From the NCBI RefSeq assembly GCF_029872155.1, contig NZ_JARXLA010000002.1:186001-250000 (forward strand): a stretch of DNA of 64,000 bases, read 5' to 3'. Positions 62,473 through 64,000 of this stretch are shown piece by piece. This DNA is from Hyphomicrobium sp. D-2 (GTDB taxonomy: Bacteria > Pseudomonadota > Alphaproteobacteria > Rhizobiales > Hyphomicrobiaceae). A program made the translations under genes and the position numbers. The number at the start of each line of letters is the position of its first letter. The first letter of the stretch is position 1. The notes below the pieces were generated by a model. The model saw nothing but the letters and a program-made list of their open reading frames with translations. It did no database searches and was not told the DNA's origin.

Positions 62473-64000
62473 TTACTGGAACAGCTCCACGGCCTTGGCT
62501 GCGGTGTTCCAGATGCCCCAGACCAGCGGAATGCCAACCAGAAGCCAGAACAGTGCTGCCTTGGTATCCAGTCCGCCCATGCCAATGCCGTAGGAACCTG
62601 ACGCAGGCGAGGTGGAGATGCCGGTGTGAAGCTTGGCCTGCTCCGCCGAGACTTCCGCTTCGCTCATGTGCCACTTCGGATTGACCGGACGGATAAGCAG
62701 GTTGGCGATGAAGCCGATCACCAGCAGCCCCGCGAGCGTATAGAAAATAGGCCCGTAGATCTGATCCGGTGCGATGCCGGCAGCCTGGCGGGTGTCGTGC
62801 ATGTAGTTCACGATCACCGGACCGACGATGCCGGCTGTCGACCACGCCGTGAGCAAGCGGCCGTGGATTGCGCCCACGAACTGCGTGCCGAACAGATCGG
62901 CGAGGTAGGCCGGAACCGTTGAGAAGCCGCCTCCGTACATCGAAGCGATGATGCAGAAGGAGCCAACGAACAGCGCCAGCATTTTCCACTCAGCGGCGGC
63001 GGATGCCAGAATGTAGAGCGAGGCGCCGAGCACGAAGAAGATGAAGTAGGTGTTCTTGCGCCCCAGCTTGTCCGACGATGAGGCCCAGGCGAAGCGCCCG
63101 AAGATGTTGAACAGCGAGATGAGGCCAACGAAGCCCGCACCAACGCCCGCAGCCTTGGCGGCCAGCGCTACGTTCTCCTGCAGCTGATTGTATCCGACGC
63201 CCGGATCGCCCGCGAGCGCGCCGCCGAAGGTTTCCTGCAGCATCGGAGACGCCGCACCGATGATGCCGATGCCGGCCGAAACGTTCATGCACAGCGCCAG
63301 CCAGACCAGCCAGAATTGCGGGGTCTTGTGGGCATCCTTCAGATGCACGTTGGCGGAAGAAATCATGCTGTTGCCGTTCGCGGGCGGCTTCCAGCCTTCC
63401 GGCTTCCAACCGCCGGGAGGAATGCGATAGCCGAACGCGCCGATGAGCATGAACACGAGATAGATCAGCGCCAGCGCAACGAACGTTTCCCATACGCCGG
63501 GTGTCGCATCGGTGCGGAAATAGTTCATGAGGTGAGTGGCGAGTGGCGAGCCGATCATGGCACCGCCGCCAAAGCCCATGATGGCCATGCCGGTGGCCAT
63601 GCCACGGCGGTCTGGAAACCATTTGATGAGCGTTGATACCGGTGAAATGTAGCCGAGACCGAGACCGATGCCGCCGATGACACCGGCGCCGAGCCACATC
63701 AGCCACAACTGGTGCAGATAGATGCCTAGGGCTGCGATGAGCAGGCCGCCACACCAGCAGGCCGTTGCAACAAGACCAGCTTTGCGCGGACCGGCGCGCT
63801 CAAGCCAGCCGCCCCACAACGCAGCCGATACGCCGAGCAGCACGAAGAAGAACGTGTACATCCAGCCGAGGTCGAACTGACTCCAGTTGCAGTCCGTCGC
63901 GGTCAGTGCATGCAGCGTGCCGAGCGATTTTTCAGCGAAGGTGACAGCGCCTTGCGAACACTCCGGCAGCGGCTGTCCATCAGCGCCGTGGAGCACACCT
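62473..64000 (-). CDS. OFA-family MFS transporter (oxalate/formate antiporter-like), cut by window edge
   Basis: At least 507 residues are visible; the N-terminus, including the first helix, lies beyond the window. The segments DLGWMYTFFFVLLGVSAALWGGWLERAGPRKAG, GGIGLGLGYISPVSTLIKWFPDRRGMATGMAIMGFGGGAMIGSPLA and the C-half SLFNIFGRFAWASSSDKLGRKNTYFIFF (G-R-x8-D-x-x-G-R type loop) are typical of the oxalate:formate antiporter family. In a methylotroph it may carry oxalate, formate or another small carboxylate. A clear terminator follows at 62409-62436. Confidence 0.88.
   Translation of the reverse strand, partial: GVLHGADGQPLPECSQGAVTFAEKSLGTLHALTATDCNWSQFDLGWMYTFFFVLLGVSAALWGGWLERAGPRKAGLVATACWCGGLLIAALGIYLHQLWLMWLGAGVIGGIGLGLGYISPVSTLIKWFPDRRGMATGMAIMGFGGGAMIGSPLATHLMNYFRTDATPGVWETFVALALIYLVFMLIGAFGYRIPPGGWKPEGWKPPANGNSMISSANVHLKDAHKTPQFWLVWLALCMNVSAGIGIIGAASPMLQETFGGALAGDPGVGYNQLQENVALAAKAAGVGAGFVGLISLFNIFGRFAWASSSDKLGRKNTYFIFFVLGASLYILASAAAEWKMLALFVGSFCIIASMYGGGFSTVPAYLADLFGTQFVGAIHGRLLTAWSTAGIVGPVIVNYMHDTRQAAGIAPDQIYGPIFYTLAGLLVIGFIANLLIRPVNPKWHMSEAEVSAEQAKLHTGISTSPASGSYGIGMGGLDTKAALFWLLVGIPLVWGIWNTAAKAVELFQ

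Noticed and set aside
1-64000. CRISPR arrays, insertion sequences or prophage genes
   Set aside because: No spaced direct repeats, transposase or phage structural genes were found by reading the window.

Overview
The window reads as chromosomal DNA of an alphaproteobacterial methylotroph, most likely Hyphomicrobium, probably H. sulfonivorans or a close relative. The best evidence is the protein at 41851-43293. From memory it looks essentially identical to DmoA, the FMNH2-dependent dimethylsulfide monooxygenase of H. sulfonivorans. An alphaproteobacterial-type porin, an NDUFS4-type complex I subunit gene beside a tRNA-Pro(TGG) gene, and many TonB-dependent receptors fit the same group. No database search was possible, so all assignments rest on motif reading and memory.

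Left part (1-33 kb): an atypical response regulator, a Crp/Fnr-type regulator overlapping a glycosyltransferase/deacetylase-like fusion, and an autotransporter gene on the minus strand with an in-frame TAG. A cobalamin riboswitch follows at about 7.22-7.40 kb. It heads a TonB receptor, a FhuF-like reductase and a BacA/Rv1819c-like ABC exporter-fold protein. Next come an ECF sigma/FecR/HasR-type receptor trio, a convergent copper-type receptor with a DUF2946 gene, two DUF1254/DUF1214 secreted proteins, an HWE/HisKA_2 sensor kinase, and a TetR-regulated RND efflux pair. The intact paralogue of the broken autotransporter closes this part at 30.6-33.2 kb, in the opposite orientation. Together the two copies form a 1.4-kb inverted repeat.

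Middle part (34-51 kb): a methylated-sulfur island. In order it holds an unrecognised polytopic membrane protein, a porin, an FMN reductase, SfnG (dimethyl sulfone monooxygenase), RibB, a flavin reductase, RibF, DmoA, an ABM-domain protein, SoxC-like (frameshifted) and SoxD-like sulfite/sulfane dehydrogenase subunits, RibA, a TetR regulator, a MaoC-fold protein, an MFS transporter, RibE and RibH. Two reduced-flavin-dependent monooxygenases thus sit with two flavin reductases and every riboflavin/FMN biosynthetic step except RibD. Variants of one 16-bp palindrome (ideal form TGTACCGATCGGTACA) precede the membrane protein, the FMN reductase-sfnG operon and dmoA, and one lies at the 5' end of the tetR gene. 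This suggests a single regulon.

Right part (51-64 kb): a second ECF sigma/FecR/HasR-type receptor trio, a siderophore-type TonB receptor followed by a small membrane protein and a PepSY-type membrane protein, tRNA-Pro, the NDUFS4-like gene, an unknown membrane protein, and an OFA-family MFS transporter cut by the window edge.
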